Shown: in pieces, positions 44,185-52,381 of the stretch
Numbering within the stretch: position 1 is the stretch's first letter
How the letters are laid out: each line of letters starts with the position of its first letter
Source of the DNA: an uncultured Clostridia bacterium
Lineage (GTDB): Bacteria; Bacillota; Clostridia; Christensenellales; UBA1242
Length of the DNA stretch: 64,000 bases
Assembly (NCBI GenBank): GCA_937893125.1
Contig: CALBHW010000037.1
Coordinates: forward strand, 4,818 to 68,817
Direction of reading: 5' to 3'
Notes under the pieces: model-generated
The model's input: only the letters and a program-made list of their open reading frames with translations
What the model was told of the DNA's origin: nothing
The model's database searches: none
Made by a program: the position numbers and the translations under genes

Positions 44185-45393
44185 ATGAACATTTTTAGAA
44201 GAATTTATTGTAGAAGTTATCAAGGGGTGTTTAGGGCTCTTCTTCCTTTTTTACCTTATCGCGAGCCAAAATTACTTAAAAATTATACTGAACTTGCGCG
44301 ACTATTAAAGGAAAATAAAATTAAGAATGTTCTTCTTGTAACCGACAAAACAATTTATTCTTTGGGTCTTACAAAGGAAATGGAAAGTAGGTTACAAAAA
44401 TACGACATAAATTGCTTTGTTTTTAGTGACACAGTTGCGAACCCAACAACGGATAATGTAGACGACGCACTAAAAATGTACAAGGAAAATAATTGCATGG
44501 CCCTTATTGGACTTGGTGGCGGGTCGAGTATGGATTGCGCAAAGGCGGTTGGAGCGCTTGTTGTAAATAAAAATAAAACTTTAAACCAAATGAAGGGATT
44601 ATTAAAGGTTAGAAAGAAGTTGCCACTCCTTATTGCAATTCCAACAACTGCGGGGACGGGAAGTGAAACAACTGTTGCAAGCGTCATTGTGGATAGTAAA
44701 ACGCGCCACAAGTACGCAATAAACGATTTTGTTTTAATTCCTGATTATGCTTTACTTGACGCTAAACTTACGATAAATCTTCCGCCTTTTGTGACCGCAA
44801 CGACGGGAATGGACGCACTTACGCACGCTGTTGAAGCGTATATCGGCAAAAGCACGACAAAGGACACGCGTTTTGAGTCGCTTTTTGCTATTAAACTCAT
44901 TTTTGAGAACCTATTTGAAGCCTATTCTAACGGCAAAAATAATCTTGAAGCCCGTCAAAATATGCTTCTTGCGTCCTACAACGCGGGGCTTGCTTTTACT
45001 AAATCATATGTTGGATATGTCCACGCAATAGCACATTCCTTGGGCGGAAAATACAATGTCGCACACGGGCTAGCAAATGCCGTGATTTTGCCTATTATGC
45101 TTAAAATTTACGGGAAAAGTGTTCATAAAAAGTTATGGAAAATTAGCGTGTTTTTAGGGCTTTGCGATAAATCTACAAGTTATGAAAATGGAGCAAAAGA
45201 ATTTATTTCGGCAATTGAAGAATTAAACCGATGTATGAATATCCCGACCTTTATAGAAGAATTAAGGGAAGAGGATATCGACGAACTTGCTTTCCACGCT
45301 GACAAAGAAGGTAATCCGCTTTATCCAGTACCAAAACTTATGAATAAAAAAGAATTAAAGGAAATTTATTATAAACTTTTAAAAAAGGACTAA
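44185..45393 (+). CDS. iron-containing alcohol dehydrogenase
   Basis: This is a group III (Fe-dependent) NAD(P)-linked alcohol dehydrogenase, 402 residues, cytoplasmic. GGGSSMD at residues 111-117 binds the dinucleotide pyrophosphate, and TTAGTGSE lies near 158. The four metal ligands are visible by family spacing: Asp210 and His214 (DALTH), then His280 and His294 (HAIAHSLGG...AHG). In fermenting Clostridia such enzymes reduce aldehydes to alcohols to reoxidise NADH. The substrate (butanal, ethanal, propanediol or another) cannot be told from sequence. It is flanked by the giant gene's terminator and the leuS promoter, so it is probably monocistronic. Only an AU-only hairpin (45402-45429) follows it. 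Confidence 0.93.
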   Translation: MNIFRRIYCRSYQGVFRALLPFLPYREPKLLKNYTELARLLKENKIKNVLLVTDKTIYSLGLTKEMESRLQKYDINCFVFSDTVANPTTDNVDDALKMYKENNCMALIGLGGGSSMDCAKAVGALVVNKNKTLNQMKGLLKVRKKLPLLIAIPTTAGTGSETTVASVIVDSKTRHKYAINDFVLIPDYALLDAKLTINLPPFVTATTGMDALTHAVEAYIGKSTTKDTRFESLFAIKLIFENLFEAYSNGKNNLEARQNMLLASYNAGLAFTKSYVGYVHAIAHSLGGKYNVAHGLANAVILPIMLKIYGKSVHKKLWKISVFLGLCDKSTSYENGAKEFISAIEELNRCMNIPTFIEELREEDIDELAFHADKEGNPLYPVPKLMNKKELKEIYYKLLKKD

Positions 45394-45449
45394 AAATCCG
45401 CTATAAAAGTTTTCAATTTTTGTTTTATAAACCAAAATCTTCTTATTAT

Positions 45450-45478
45450 TTGACTTTTTTTTCTCTGATGTATATACT
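45450..45478 (+). promoter_or_regulatory. sigma-A promoter of leuS
   Basis: -35 TTGACT (45450-45455), 17-bp spacer, -10 TATACT (45473-45478). The leader is only about 20 nt and holds AAGGA at 45491-45495. There is therefore no room for a T-box riboswitch. Confidence 0.7.
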
Positions 45479-45504
45479 TTTTACGTATAAAAGGATTTTA
45501 CATT

Positions 45505-47907
45505 ATGGATTACGCAAAAATTGAGAAAAAATGGCAAAAAATTTGGGAAAAAGAAGGCGTTTTTAAGGCTGTCGACTTTTCGGACAAACCAAAGTTTTAT
45601 GGACTTATTGAATTTCCATATCCATCGGGGGTGGGGCTTCACATTGGACATATAAAGGCTTTTTCGTCTATGGAAGTCATCTCTCGTATGAAAAGGCTAC
45701 AAGGATATAATGTGCTATTCCCAATCGGCTGGGACGCGTTCGGACTGCCAACCGAAAATTATGCAATTAAGCACAATATCGCGCCTAGAATTGCCACTGA
45801 CACAAATATTGAACATATAAAGCAACAACTCGAAAAAGTCGGGTTTTCTTTTGATTGGGATAGGGAAATTGACACAACCGACGAAGGATATTACAAGTGG
45901 ACGCAATGGATTTTTAGCAAATTGTACGAAAAAGGACTTGCGTATAAATCAAAAGCATATGTCAATTATTGCGAAAGTTGTGACTGCATTTTGTCAAACG
46001 AAGAGTCGCAAGGCGGAGTGTGCGATAGGTGTGGAACGCAAGTTGTTCAGAGAGAAAAAGAAGTATGGTTTTTAAAGATTAGAGACTACGCGGAAAGACT
46101 CCTTTCTGGACTTGATAAACTTGACTTTCCAGAAAGAGTCAAAGAAGAAACAAGGCACTGGATAGGGAAATCGACGGGCGCGGAAATTGATTTTAAAGTT
46201 AAAGTGGGCGGGAAAGCCACGGATAAACTTACCGTTTACACAACAAGGTGCGATACGCTTTTTGGTGTTACATTTATGGTTGTTGCGCCAGAACATCCAC
46301 TCATTGAAAAATATAAAAAGAATATTAAAAATTACGAAACAATCAAAAATTATCAACTTGAAGCGCAAAAGAAGAGCGAATTTGATAGAGTTCAACTCAG
46401 TAAAGACAAAACAGGTGTCAAAATTGAAGGCGTTTGCGGAATTAACCCCGTAACGAACGAAGAAGTACCTATTTTTGTCGCTGACTATGTTATGATGGGA
46501 TACGGAACAGGCGCAATTATGGCTGTCCCAGCTCACGATACAAGAGATTATGAATTTGCAAAAAAGTTTGGCGCAAATATTAAGCAAGTTATCGCGGGTG
46601 GCGACATTTCAAAAGAAGCGTACACTGACATTCAAAAGGGTGAACTTATAAATAGCGGTTTCTTAAATGGACTTTCTGTCGCGGACGCTAAGAAAAAAAT
46701 GATTGAATATTTGACAAAAGAAGGCATCGGACACGCAAAAACCAATTATCAAATGAAAGATTGGGCGTTTAACCGTCAAAGATATTGGGGAGAACCTTTT
46801 CCAATAGTTTATTGCGACCACTGCGGAATGGTGCTTGTCCCAGAAAAGGATTTGCCAGTTAAACTTCCAGAACTTAAAGAGTTTAAACCTAGCAAAAACG
46901 GCGAATCTCCACTTGCGCAAGTTGAAAGTTGGGTCAACTGCACTTGCCCAAAATGCGGTGGGAAAGCAAGACGCGAAACGGACACAATGCCACAATGGGC
47001 GGGGTCGAGTTGGTATTATCTTAGATATATGGACCCTAAAAATGATAAATGTTTTGCTGACTACGATAAGCAAAAATACTGGGGCCCAGTTGACTGGTAC
47101 AACGGCGGAATGGAACACGTTACTCGCCACCTTATCTACTCGCGTTTTTGGAATATGGCGCTTTATGATTTGGGGCTTGTGCCTTATGAAGAGCCATATC
47201 TTAAACGCTCGACGCAAGGGCTTGTTCTTGCTGAAGACGGGAGCAAAATGAGTAAGAGCGCGGGAAATACGGTCGATTTTATTAAGATAATTGATGAGTA
47301 TTCGGCTGATATTTTGCGCCTTTACACACTTTTTATGGCGGACTACGAAAGTTCGGCTCCTTGGTCAAGTGTAAACATAAATGGTTGCAAGAGATTCTTA
47401 GAAAGAGTCGAGAGAATGAGCCAGATGATTGACAATTTTGACGGCGTTCACGAAGAACATATTTCTATTTTAAACGACATTATTTCAAAAGTTACCAGTG
47501 ATATAAATAGTTTGAAATTTAATACTGCGATTTCGTCACTTATGACTTTTGTTAATAACATTTACAACGATAAATATATTTCAAAACAAGAGTTTGTCGA
47601 ATTTTTGCAACTTTTGTACCCATTTGCGCCACATTTCAGTGAAGAAATGAACGAGATTATAGGCAACAAAACAATGATTTGCAAGTCAACTTGGCCACAA
47701 ACTAGGGTTGATAACAGTAAAAAAATTATCAATCTTCCAGTCCAAGTTAACGGCAAAATGAAAGATTTGGTGCAAGTTGAATTTGGTGCAAGTCAAGAAG
47801 AAGTGCTTGAAAAATTAAAATCGTCGGAAAAAGTAAAAGACCTTATTTTAGCGGGCGTCAAAAAGGTTATTTTTGTCCCAAATAAGATTATAAACTTGAT
47901 TGTTTAA
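45505..47907 (+). CDS. leuS: leucyl-tRNA synthetase
   Basis: This class Ia synthetase charges tRNA-Leu with leucine. At 800 residues it is near the usual bacterial length. HIGH is at residues 46-49 and KMSKS at 581-585. Between them lie a Cys-pair zinc-binding insert (CESCDCILSNEES...CDRC, about residues 157-175), the CP1 editing domain with the Thr-rich TTRCDTLFG segment and the conserved DTRDYEFAKKF, and a second Cys knuckle (CDHC and CPKC). WAGSSWYYLRYMDP and NGGMEHVTRHLIYSRFW are LeuS hallmarks. The C-terminus has the anticodon-binding helices and a short LeuS C-terminal domain. It has a strong promoter and a short leader and is apparently monocistronic. Confidence 0.98.
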   Translation: MDYAKIEKKWQKIWEKEGVFKAVDFSDKPKFYGLIEFPYPSGVGLHIGHIKAFSSMEVISRMKRLQGYNVLFPIGWDAFGLPTENYAIKHNIAPRIATDTNIEHIKQQLEKVGFSFDWDREIDTTDEGYYKWTQWIFSKLYEKGLAYKSKAYVNYCESCDCILSNEESQGGVCDRCGTQVVQREKEVWFLKIRDYAERLLSGLDKLDFPERVKEETRHWIGKSTGAEIDFKVKVGGKATDKLTVYTTRCDTLFGVTFMVVAPEHPLIEKYKKNIKNYETIKNYQLEAQKKSEFDRVQLSKDKTGVKIEGVCGINPVTNEEVPIFVADYVMMGYGTGAIMAVPAHDTRDYEFAKKFGANIKQVIAGGDISKEAYTDIQKGELINSGFLNGLSVADAKKKMIEYLTKEGIGHAKTNYQMKDWAFNRQRYWGEPFPIVYCDHCGMVLVPEKDLPVKLPELKEFKPSKNGESPLAQVESWVNCTCPKCGGKARRETDTMPQWAGSSWYYLRYMDPKNDKCFADYDKQKYWGPVDWYNGGMEHVTRHLIYSRFWNMALYDLGLVPYEEPYLKRSTQGLVLAEDGSKMSKSAGNTVDFIKIIDEYSADILRLYTLFMADYESSAPWSSVNINGCKRFLERVERMSQMIDNFDGVHEEHISILNDIISKVTSDINSLKFNTAISSLMTFVNNIYNDKYISKQEFVEFLQLLYPFAPHFSEEMNEIIGNKTMICKSTWPQTRVDNSKKIINLPVQVNGKMKDLVQVEFGASQEEVLEKLKSSEKVKDLILAGVKKVIFVPNKIINLIV

Positions 47908-48031
47908 AGTTTGATTTTAAAAAAAATAAATAAATAAAATATAGATTAAAATAATCTTAATTGCAACATTTTAAGTAAAATTTGGTTTTTATTTAAAAGC
48001 AAGATAAATAAAAAAATGACATCTATTGAAT

Positions 48032-48065
48032 AGAGATTAAAATTTGAATTTTTACAAAAATCTCT
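48032..48065. repeat. inverted repeat in the leuS / U32 intergenic region
   Basis: AGAGATT (48032-48038) and AATCTCT (48059-48065) with a 20-nt loop. No T-run follows, so a terminator is doubtful. The gap 47908-48122 contains nothing else supportable. Confidence 0.3.
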
Positions 48066-48122
48066 AAAAATAACGTTTTGATGATTACATATTAAAAAAA
48101 AATGAAGGGAAAAGGGAGCAAT

Positions 48123-49334
48123 ATGGAGTTAGAATTATTAAGTCCTGCGGGCAATATGGAAAAACTCAAAACAGCAGTGCATTTTGGTGCAAATGCAGTT
48201 TATTTTAGTGGAAAAACTTTTGGACTTCGTGCATTTGCGGGGAATTTTGGTGATGAAGAAATTGCGCAAGCGGTTGATTATTGTCATAAACATAATGTAA
48301 AAACCTATGTTACTGTTAATATTGTCGCGCACGAAAAAGATTTTGTGGGCTTAAAAGAATATCTTGAACTCCTTGATGCTTCAAAAGTTGACGCGATTAT
48401 TGTAAGCGACCTTGGAATTATTGGCTTTGCTAAAAAATACGCACCTAGACTAGATATTCATGTAAGCACGCAAGCAAATGTTACAAATAAATATACAGCA
48501 AAAATGTACGCCGATTTGGGTGCAAAAAGAATTGTTTTAGCAAGAGAACTTAGTCTAAATGAAATTAAAGCGATTAGGGACTATCTTGGAAACAGTGTTG
48601 AACTTGAAGCCTTTGTGCATGGCGCTATGTGTATAAGTTATTCGGGAAGATGTTTACTTAGCAATTTCCTTGCGGGGCGTAGTAGCAACCACGGTGAATG
48701 TGTCCAAGCGTGTAGATGGGGATATGAGATTTCAGCCAAGGGCGGAAAGGGTGAGATGTATCCAATCGAGCAAGATGAGCGCGGGACATACATATTAAAT
48801 AGTAAAGACCTTAATATGGTTGAGTATATAAAGGACTTAGCGGAAGCGGGTGTTACAAGTTTTAAAATTGAAGGGCGTATGAAAACCGCATACTATGTAG
48901 CAACTGTTGTCAATGCTTATAGGCGTGCAATTGACTTGTATTTAAAAGGCGAACCAATAACCGACGAAATTAAAAATGAACTAAACAAGGCGAGTAACCG
49001 TGGGTATTCGACAGGACTATATTTTGCAAACGACGAAAAGAGTGTGTGCCTAGAAACTAGTACGCAAAAACAAACCTTTGACTTTGTGGCAGTTGTATTG
49101 TCTAGTGACGGCGAGTATGTGACAATTGAACAACGAAATAGATTTAAAGTTGGCGACGAACTTGAAGTATTGTCGCCAGATGATAACTTTAATAAAATTA
49201 TAAAAATTTCTTCAATGAAAAACGAAAAGGGAGAAGAGATTTTGGACGCTAAAAATGTCCAAGAAATTATAAAAATAAAATGTCCATTGAAACTAAATTA
49301 TGGCGACATTTTAAGAAAAATAAGAGTAGAATAA
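48123..49334 (+). CDS. peptidase U32 family protein, likely tRNA hydroxylation (TrhP type)
   Basis: This 403-residue cytoplasmic protein belongs to the U32 family. Members such as Bacillus YrrN/YrrO and E. coli YegQ (TrhP) are needed for 5-hydroxyuridine at tRNA position 34, rather than acting as ordinary peptidases. ELLSPAGNMEKL opens the protein, and the core motif AFVHGAMCISYSGRC is followed by HGECVQACRW. Cys170, 177, 193 and 197 are positioned to hold a metal cluster. STQANVTN and FKIEGRMK are family hallmarks. An in-frame ATG at 48102 has no RBS, whereas GGGAG precedes ATG 48123 and the family starts at this point, so 48123 is chosen. U32 proteins also act in rRNA hydroxylation (RlhA), a less likely alternative given the length. 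Confidence 0.88.
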   Translation: MELELLSPAGNMEKLKTAVHFGANAVYFSGKTFGLRAFAGNFGDEEIAQAVDYCHKHNVKTYVTVNIVAHEKDFVGLKEYLELLDASKVDAIIVSDLGIIGFAKKYAPRLDIHVSTQANVTNKYTAKMYADLGAKRIVLARELSLNEIKAIRDYLGNSVELEAFVHGAMCISYSGRCLLSNFLAGRSSNHGECVQACRWGYEISAKGGKGEMYPIEQDERGTYILNSKDLNMVEYIKDLAEAGVTSFKIEGRMKTAYYVATVVNAYRRAIDLYLKGEPITDEIKNELNKASNRGYSTGLYFANDEKSVCLETSTQKQTFDFVAVVLSSDGEYVTIEQRNRFKVGDELEVLSPDDNFNKIIKISSMKNEKGEEILDAKNVQEIIKIKCPLKLNYGDILRKIRVE

Positions 49335-49567
49335 TTTTTGTAAACTCTATTAAACACATAACGAAAGTATAGGCAATAATAGATAAAATAAATGTCACTA
49401 CAAATAAAAAAAATGGTTATTGCATGCTAAAGTGAATAATCATCAGTTTTGTTTTTGCGGGTTACTTTTAGATGTGTTAAAAAACTAATTTTTAGATAGT
49501 AAAAGTTAGTTATAAGAGTCAATTTTTAGTTTCATTTTAAAAAAATAAATTATATATTTTATAATAA
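49335..49567. other. AT-rich gap without recognisable content
   Basis: Between the U32 stop and the terminator at 49568 there is no supportable open frame, RNA gene or palindrome. Confidence 0.6.
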
Positions 49568-49603
49568 AAAAAACATTATCAGGACGAACTGATAATGTTT
49601 TTT
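49568..49603. terminator. bidirectional intrinsic terminator
   Basis: AAAAACATTATCAG pairs perfectly with CTGATAATGTTTTT around a 6-nt loop, with A- and T-tracts on both sides. It serves the U32 gene (+) and the small membrane protein (-, ending at 49672). Confidence 0.9.
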
Positions 49604-49671
49604 ATCGTTTGGCAAAATAAAACCAAAGGGTTAATTTCTAACCATAAAGATTTATTTTTTTTAATCTTAAA

Positions 49672-49995
49672 TTAAATGTGCAAGAAACTTTCAATAGAAC
49701 CTTTGATGCCAAAGTCAAATGAGAAGATAACAATTGCCGCACAAACGATTAAGAAAACAAGCTTGACAATCGCTGATTTTGACCAAACTGCGCTGAGTCC
49801 AACTGTTACCATAAGAGCCATAGGCGCATAAACTCCGATATAGTTTAGAATCGTAGCGACTGTGCTGTCAGTTGGAATAAAAGTGCCTCCAGTGTAATAG
49901 TTGACGATAATAAGTGCATATCTAACAATCATAATAACTGCAATAATTTGTCCTAGTGTTTTTAAAAGTTTTGCGGTTGCATTTTCTTCGTCCAT
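49672..49995 (-). CDS. small membrane protein, three predicted helices
   Basis: This 107-residue protein has predicted membrane segments at about residues 13-34, 47-70 and 74-93 and a short acidic N-terminus (MDEENATAK). I do not recognise the family. AAGGAG precedes the ATG by about 7 nt, and a good promoter lies just upstream. It is downstream of and in the same direction as the XRE regulator but separated by that gene's terminator, so it is probably its own transcription unit. It may or may not belong functionally to the condensation/ligase/ACP locus. Confidence 0.75.
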   Translation of the reverse strand: MDEENATAKLLKTLGQIIAVIMIVRYALIIVNYYTGGTFIPTDSTVATILNYIGVYAPMALMVTVGLSAVWSKSAIVKLVFLIVCAAIVIFSFDFGIKGSIESFLHI

Positions 49996-50022
49996 AATTT
50001 TCTCCTTTTGTTTACTATATTT

Positions 50023-50051
50023 TTTATACCATTTTTTTGCTAATTTTGCAA
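50023..50051 (-). promoter_or_regulatory. sigma-A-like promoter of the small membrane protein
   Basis: Minus strand: -35 TTGCAA (50051-50046), 17-bp spacer, -10 TATAAA (50028-50023), 28 nt upstream of the ATG. Confidence 0.5.
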
Positions 50052-50091
50052 TAAATTTTAACCATTTTTATTTCAAAATAATCTAATTTTA

Positions 50092-50116
50092 GAAAAAACC
50101 GACCATTTTAAGGTCG
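50092..50116 (-). terminator. short intrinsic terminator of the XRE gene
   Basis: CGACC (50100-50104) pairs with GGTCG (50112-50116). On the minus strand a U6 run follows directly. The stem is only 5 bp, so termination may be partial. Confidence 0.5.
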
Positions 50117-50196
50117 ATTTTATAAAAATTGCGAGTTTTTGCAACAAAAAGATATTCATTTTTATGAAGCTATTTTGCAAAAATTTAAACAATATT

Positions 50197-50817
50197 TTAC
50201 TTTTTTATGTTGAAAATCCCGAAAAATTTGTTATTTGGTTTTATAGGCTTTATAAAGTGGTTTAAAACAATAATGACCTGAACAAGTGCACCTAAAAGAA
50301 ACATTATCCAAATATTATAGTTTAAAAATTGGCAATAAATGGCGGTCACAAATGCCCATAAGGTGAGACTGCGAATGAATATGGATAGTTTTGCAATGCC
50401 CCAAACCTTATTGTAATAGAAAAGAATAATTGTTGTCGCTGGAACAGCCCAAACAAACGCTTGCCAAAATTTTGTTCCTGTGTAAGAGCTAATATATACG
50501 TACAAAATTGTTGCAATAATCCAAACAACAAAGCAAGACAAAATTGTCACAATAATTTTATTTGGTAAGTTACTGTTTTGCTTTATTTCTTCTTGCTCTA
50601 CAAAAGCGTTTTCTTCAAAAAAGAGAGAAACGGGAACATCTAATATTTCGCTTAATTTATGTAAGGTCTCAATGTCGGGGAGAGACTCGCCCTTTTCCCA
50701 GCGGGAAATTGCTTTATCAGAATAATTTAGTTTTTCTGATAACTCTACTTGCGTGAGTTTTCTTTTTTTTCTAATGGTTGCAATGTTTTTTGAAATTACT
50801 TCTTTTATATCTTCCAT
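50197..50817 (-). CDS. XRE-family HTH regulator with C-terminal membrane segments
   Basis: This 206-residue protein has a Cro/C1-type helix-turn-helix at about residues 9-63 (LTQVELSEKLNYSDKAISRW is the HTH core). About four predicted membrane helices follow (near 88-110, 118-137, 142-165 and 168-192). Membrane-tethered XRE proteins are common in Firmicutes, often near transport or surface genes. It is divergent from the condensation/ligase/ACP operon, with 209 bp between the ATGs and a palindrome there, so it is the obvious candidate regulator of that operon (inference). No ribosome binding site precedes ATG 50817, and the -10 element ends only 6 nt before it, so the mRNA is probably leaderless. 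Confidence 0.88.
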   Translation of the reverse strand: MEDIKEVISKNIATIRKKRKLTQVELSEKLNYSDKAISRWEKGESLPDIETLHKLSEILDVPVSLFFEENAFVEQEEIKQNSNLPNKIIVTILSCFVVWIIATILYVYISSYTGTKFWQAFVWAVPATTIILFYYNKVWGIAKLSIFIRSLTLWAFVTAIYCQFLNYNIWIMFLLGALVQVIIVLNHFIKPIKPNNKFFGIFNIKK

Positions 50818-50823
50818 AACTAC

Positions 50824-50852
50824 ATTTTACACTATTTTTTCTACAATTTCAA
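50824..50852 (-). promoter_or_regulatory. promoter of the XRE gene placing the start at its ATG
   Basis: Minus strand: -35 TTGAAA (50852-50847), 17-bp spacer, -10 TAAAAT (50829-50824). Only 6 nt (GTAGTT) separate the -10 element from ATG 50817, so transcription should begin at or next to the start codon. Confidence 0.6.
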
Positions 50853-50878
50853 CAAAAATGCAACATTTTTCGACCAAA

Positions 50879-50903
50879 TTCTCGCTCAGCGAGAGTGCGA
50901 GAA
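50879..50903. promoter_or_regulatory. candidate operator between the XRE gene and the mini-NRPS-like operon
   Basis: Two overlapping palindromes: CTCGCT-c-AGCGAG (50881-50893) and TTCTCGC/GCGAGAA (50879-50885 and 50897-50903). It is the only GC-rich symmetric element in this AT-rich divergent intergenic region. It lies about 27 bp upstream of the XRE -35 element and about 125 bp before the operon's first ATG. Confidence 0.5.
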
Positions 50904-51026
50904 ATTGCTCTATTTTAGTGTCTTTAACTTGGGAATGTGTTTTTCTTAATTCTCTTTTATATATGTATTTTATATGTTATCCTTTTGTCGTAAAGAAAGA
51001 AATGTTTAAAAAGGAGAGAAAAACAA

Positions 51027-52370
51027 ATGACAAATAAACGCAACTATTACGAACTTACCCCATCGCAAGAAGTCGTAAAAATGCAACTTCTTTTTTCAAT
51101 CGACAAAAGGGTTATAAACATCTTGTCGTCCGCGACAAGCGATGAAATGCTTGATATTGACCTTTTTAGACAAGCGATAACGCTTGCATTTATGCGAAAT
51201 GATAGTATGCATATAAAATTTGTAAAAAGAAGAAAACTTATGCAATATTTTGACGACGACGCAAAATGCCCTGAAATTCCTTACTTAGAATTTAGGACAA
51301 AAGAAGAACAAGAAAGGTTTATAAAGGAAAGAAAGAAAAAGGCTATCTCATATAAGCATGGGAAGGTCGTCGAGTTTTATATTTGTAAAACATATGACAA
51401 CAAATTTATGATTTTTGTAAAAATATGCCATCTAATTGCAGACCTTTATGGGCTTAACATATTTTATAAAGACCTTTTTGAAGTGTATGACGCGTTGAAA
51501 AATAACAAACCCCTTCCAAAGCCCCTTCCGAAATTTGAAGATGTTGTAAAGAAAGATTTGGAGTATAAGCACAACGAAAAGTTTAAACAAAGAAATTTTG
51601 ACTTTTTCAATGAGTATATGAGGGCAAGAGAAGAACCATATTATGCGGGTGTCCACGGATTAAATAGTAAAATTGCAAAAAAGAATTTTAATAAGCGTTC
51701 GATGAAAATGTTTCTTGTTAATAACAAAACAGAAAGTTATTTAAAGAAAATGGATTTAAAAACATCTTCAAAAATTGTTGATTATTGTGTCGCGCATAAA
51801 ATTACGCCAGCCAATTTCCTTTTTTATGCAGTGTCACTCACACAATCAAAACTCAATAGCAATGTAAAAAATCAACTTCAACTTGAACTTTCAAATTGTC
51901 GTGGCACGGCTCTTGAAAGAAGTGTATCGGGGACAAAAACTCAAAGTTTGGGGTGTTATGTGACGATGGACCCCGAAGCAAAACTTTCGGAGAGTTTAGA
52001 CACCTTTTGTAAAAATCAAACATTATTTTATAGACATCTTGGCTTTTCGGACTTTGCCTTTCAAATGCTGACGCACAAAATATGGAAAAGTTCCAATTTG
52101 CGAACATATTATGCCCTTACTTTTTCGTTTGTGCCAGTTATGAAGCCAAATGGCGTGAATTTTCAAATTTATAGCAACAATAAATGCGCATTGCCTTGCT
52201 ATTATGCAGTGCTTTTTGATGTCAACACTCACGAGATGCAATTTATTTATGACGCGCAAAAGAAACTTGTAAATGGAAATGATATTGATAGATTTCACAA
52301 TGCTTTTGAAAAAATTGTTGATATTATGTTAAGCGACGACGACCCATATTTAAGAGATATAAAAATATAA
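51027..52370 (+). CDS. free-standing condensation-domain acyltransferase
   Basis: This 447-residue protein has the two-lobed layout of the NRPS condensation / CoA-dependent acyltransferase superfamily. The active-site motif is CHLIADLYG at residues 134-142, where the general-base His135 and structural Asp139 of HHxxxDG are kept, and the first His and the Gly are not. The later DFGWG motif is not evident. Members join an acyl group held on a carrier protein to an amine or alcohol. AAAGGAG precedes the ATG. It starts a tight operon: 11 nt to the ligase gene, then 27 nt to the ACP gene, so the donor is probably the acyl-ACP made by those two. The acceptor is unknown. It could also be a PapA- or wax-synthase-like acyltransferase. 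Confidence 0.8.
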   Translation: MTNKRNYYELTPSQEVVKMQLLFSIDKRVINILSSATSDEMLDIDLFRQAITLAFMRNDSMHIKFVKRRKLMQYFDDDAKCPEIPYLEFRTKEEQERFIKERKKKAISYKHGKVVEFYICKTYDNKFMIFVKICHLIADLYGLNIFYKDLFEVYDALKNNKPLPKPLPKFEDVVKKDLEYKHNEKFKQRNFDFFNEYMRAREEPYYAGVHGLNSKIAKKNFNKRSMKMFLVNNKTESYLKKMDLKTSSKIVDYCVAHKITPANFLFYAVSLTQSKLNSNVKNQLQLELSNCRGTALERSVSGTKTQSLGCYVTMDPEAKLSESLDTFCKNQTLFYRHLGFSDFAFQMLTHKIWKSSNLRTYYALTFSFVPVMKPNGVNFQIYSNNKCALPCYYAVLFDVNTHEMQFIYDAQKKLVNGNDIDRFHNAFEKIVDIMLSDDDPYLRDIKI

Positions 52371-52381
52371 GGAGAAAACAA

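Noticed and set aside
45402..45429. Terminator after the alcohol dehydrogenase gene
   Set aside because: The 7-bp TATAAAA/TTTTATA pairing has only A-U pairs and no clean U-run, so it is too weak to call.
48102..48122. ATG extending the U32 protein by seven residues
   Set aside because: It has no RBS. The purine-rich extension itself forms the RBS of ATG 48123, which matches the family start.
50753..51037. 94-codon plus-strand frame between the XRE gene and the condensation gene
   Set aside because: It is antisense to the XRE start, spans the promoter and operator region, overlaps the next start and has no RBS.
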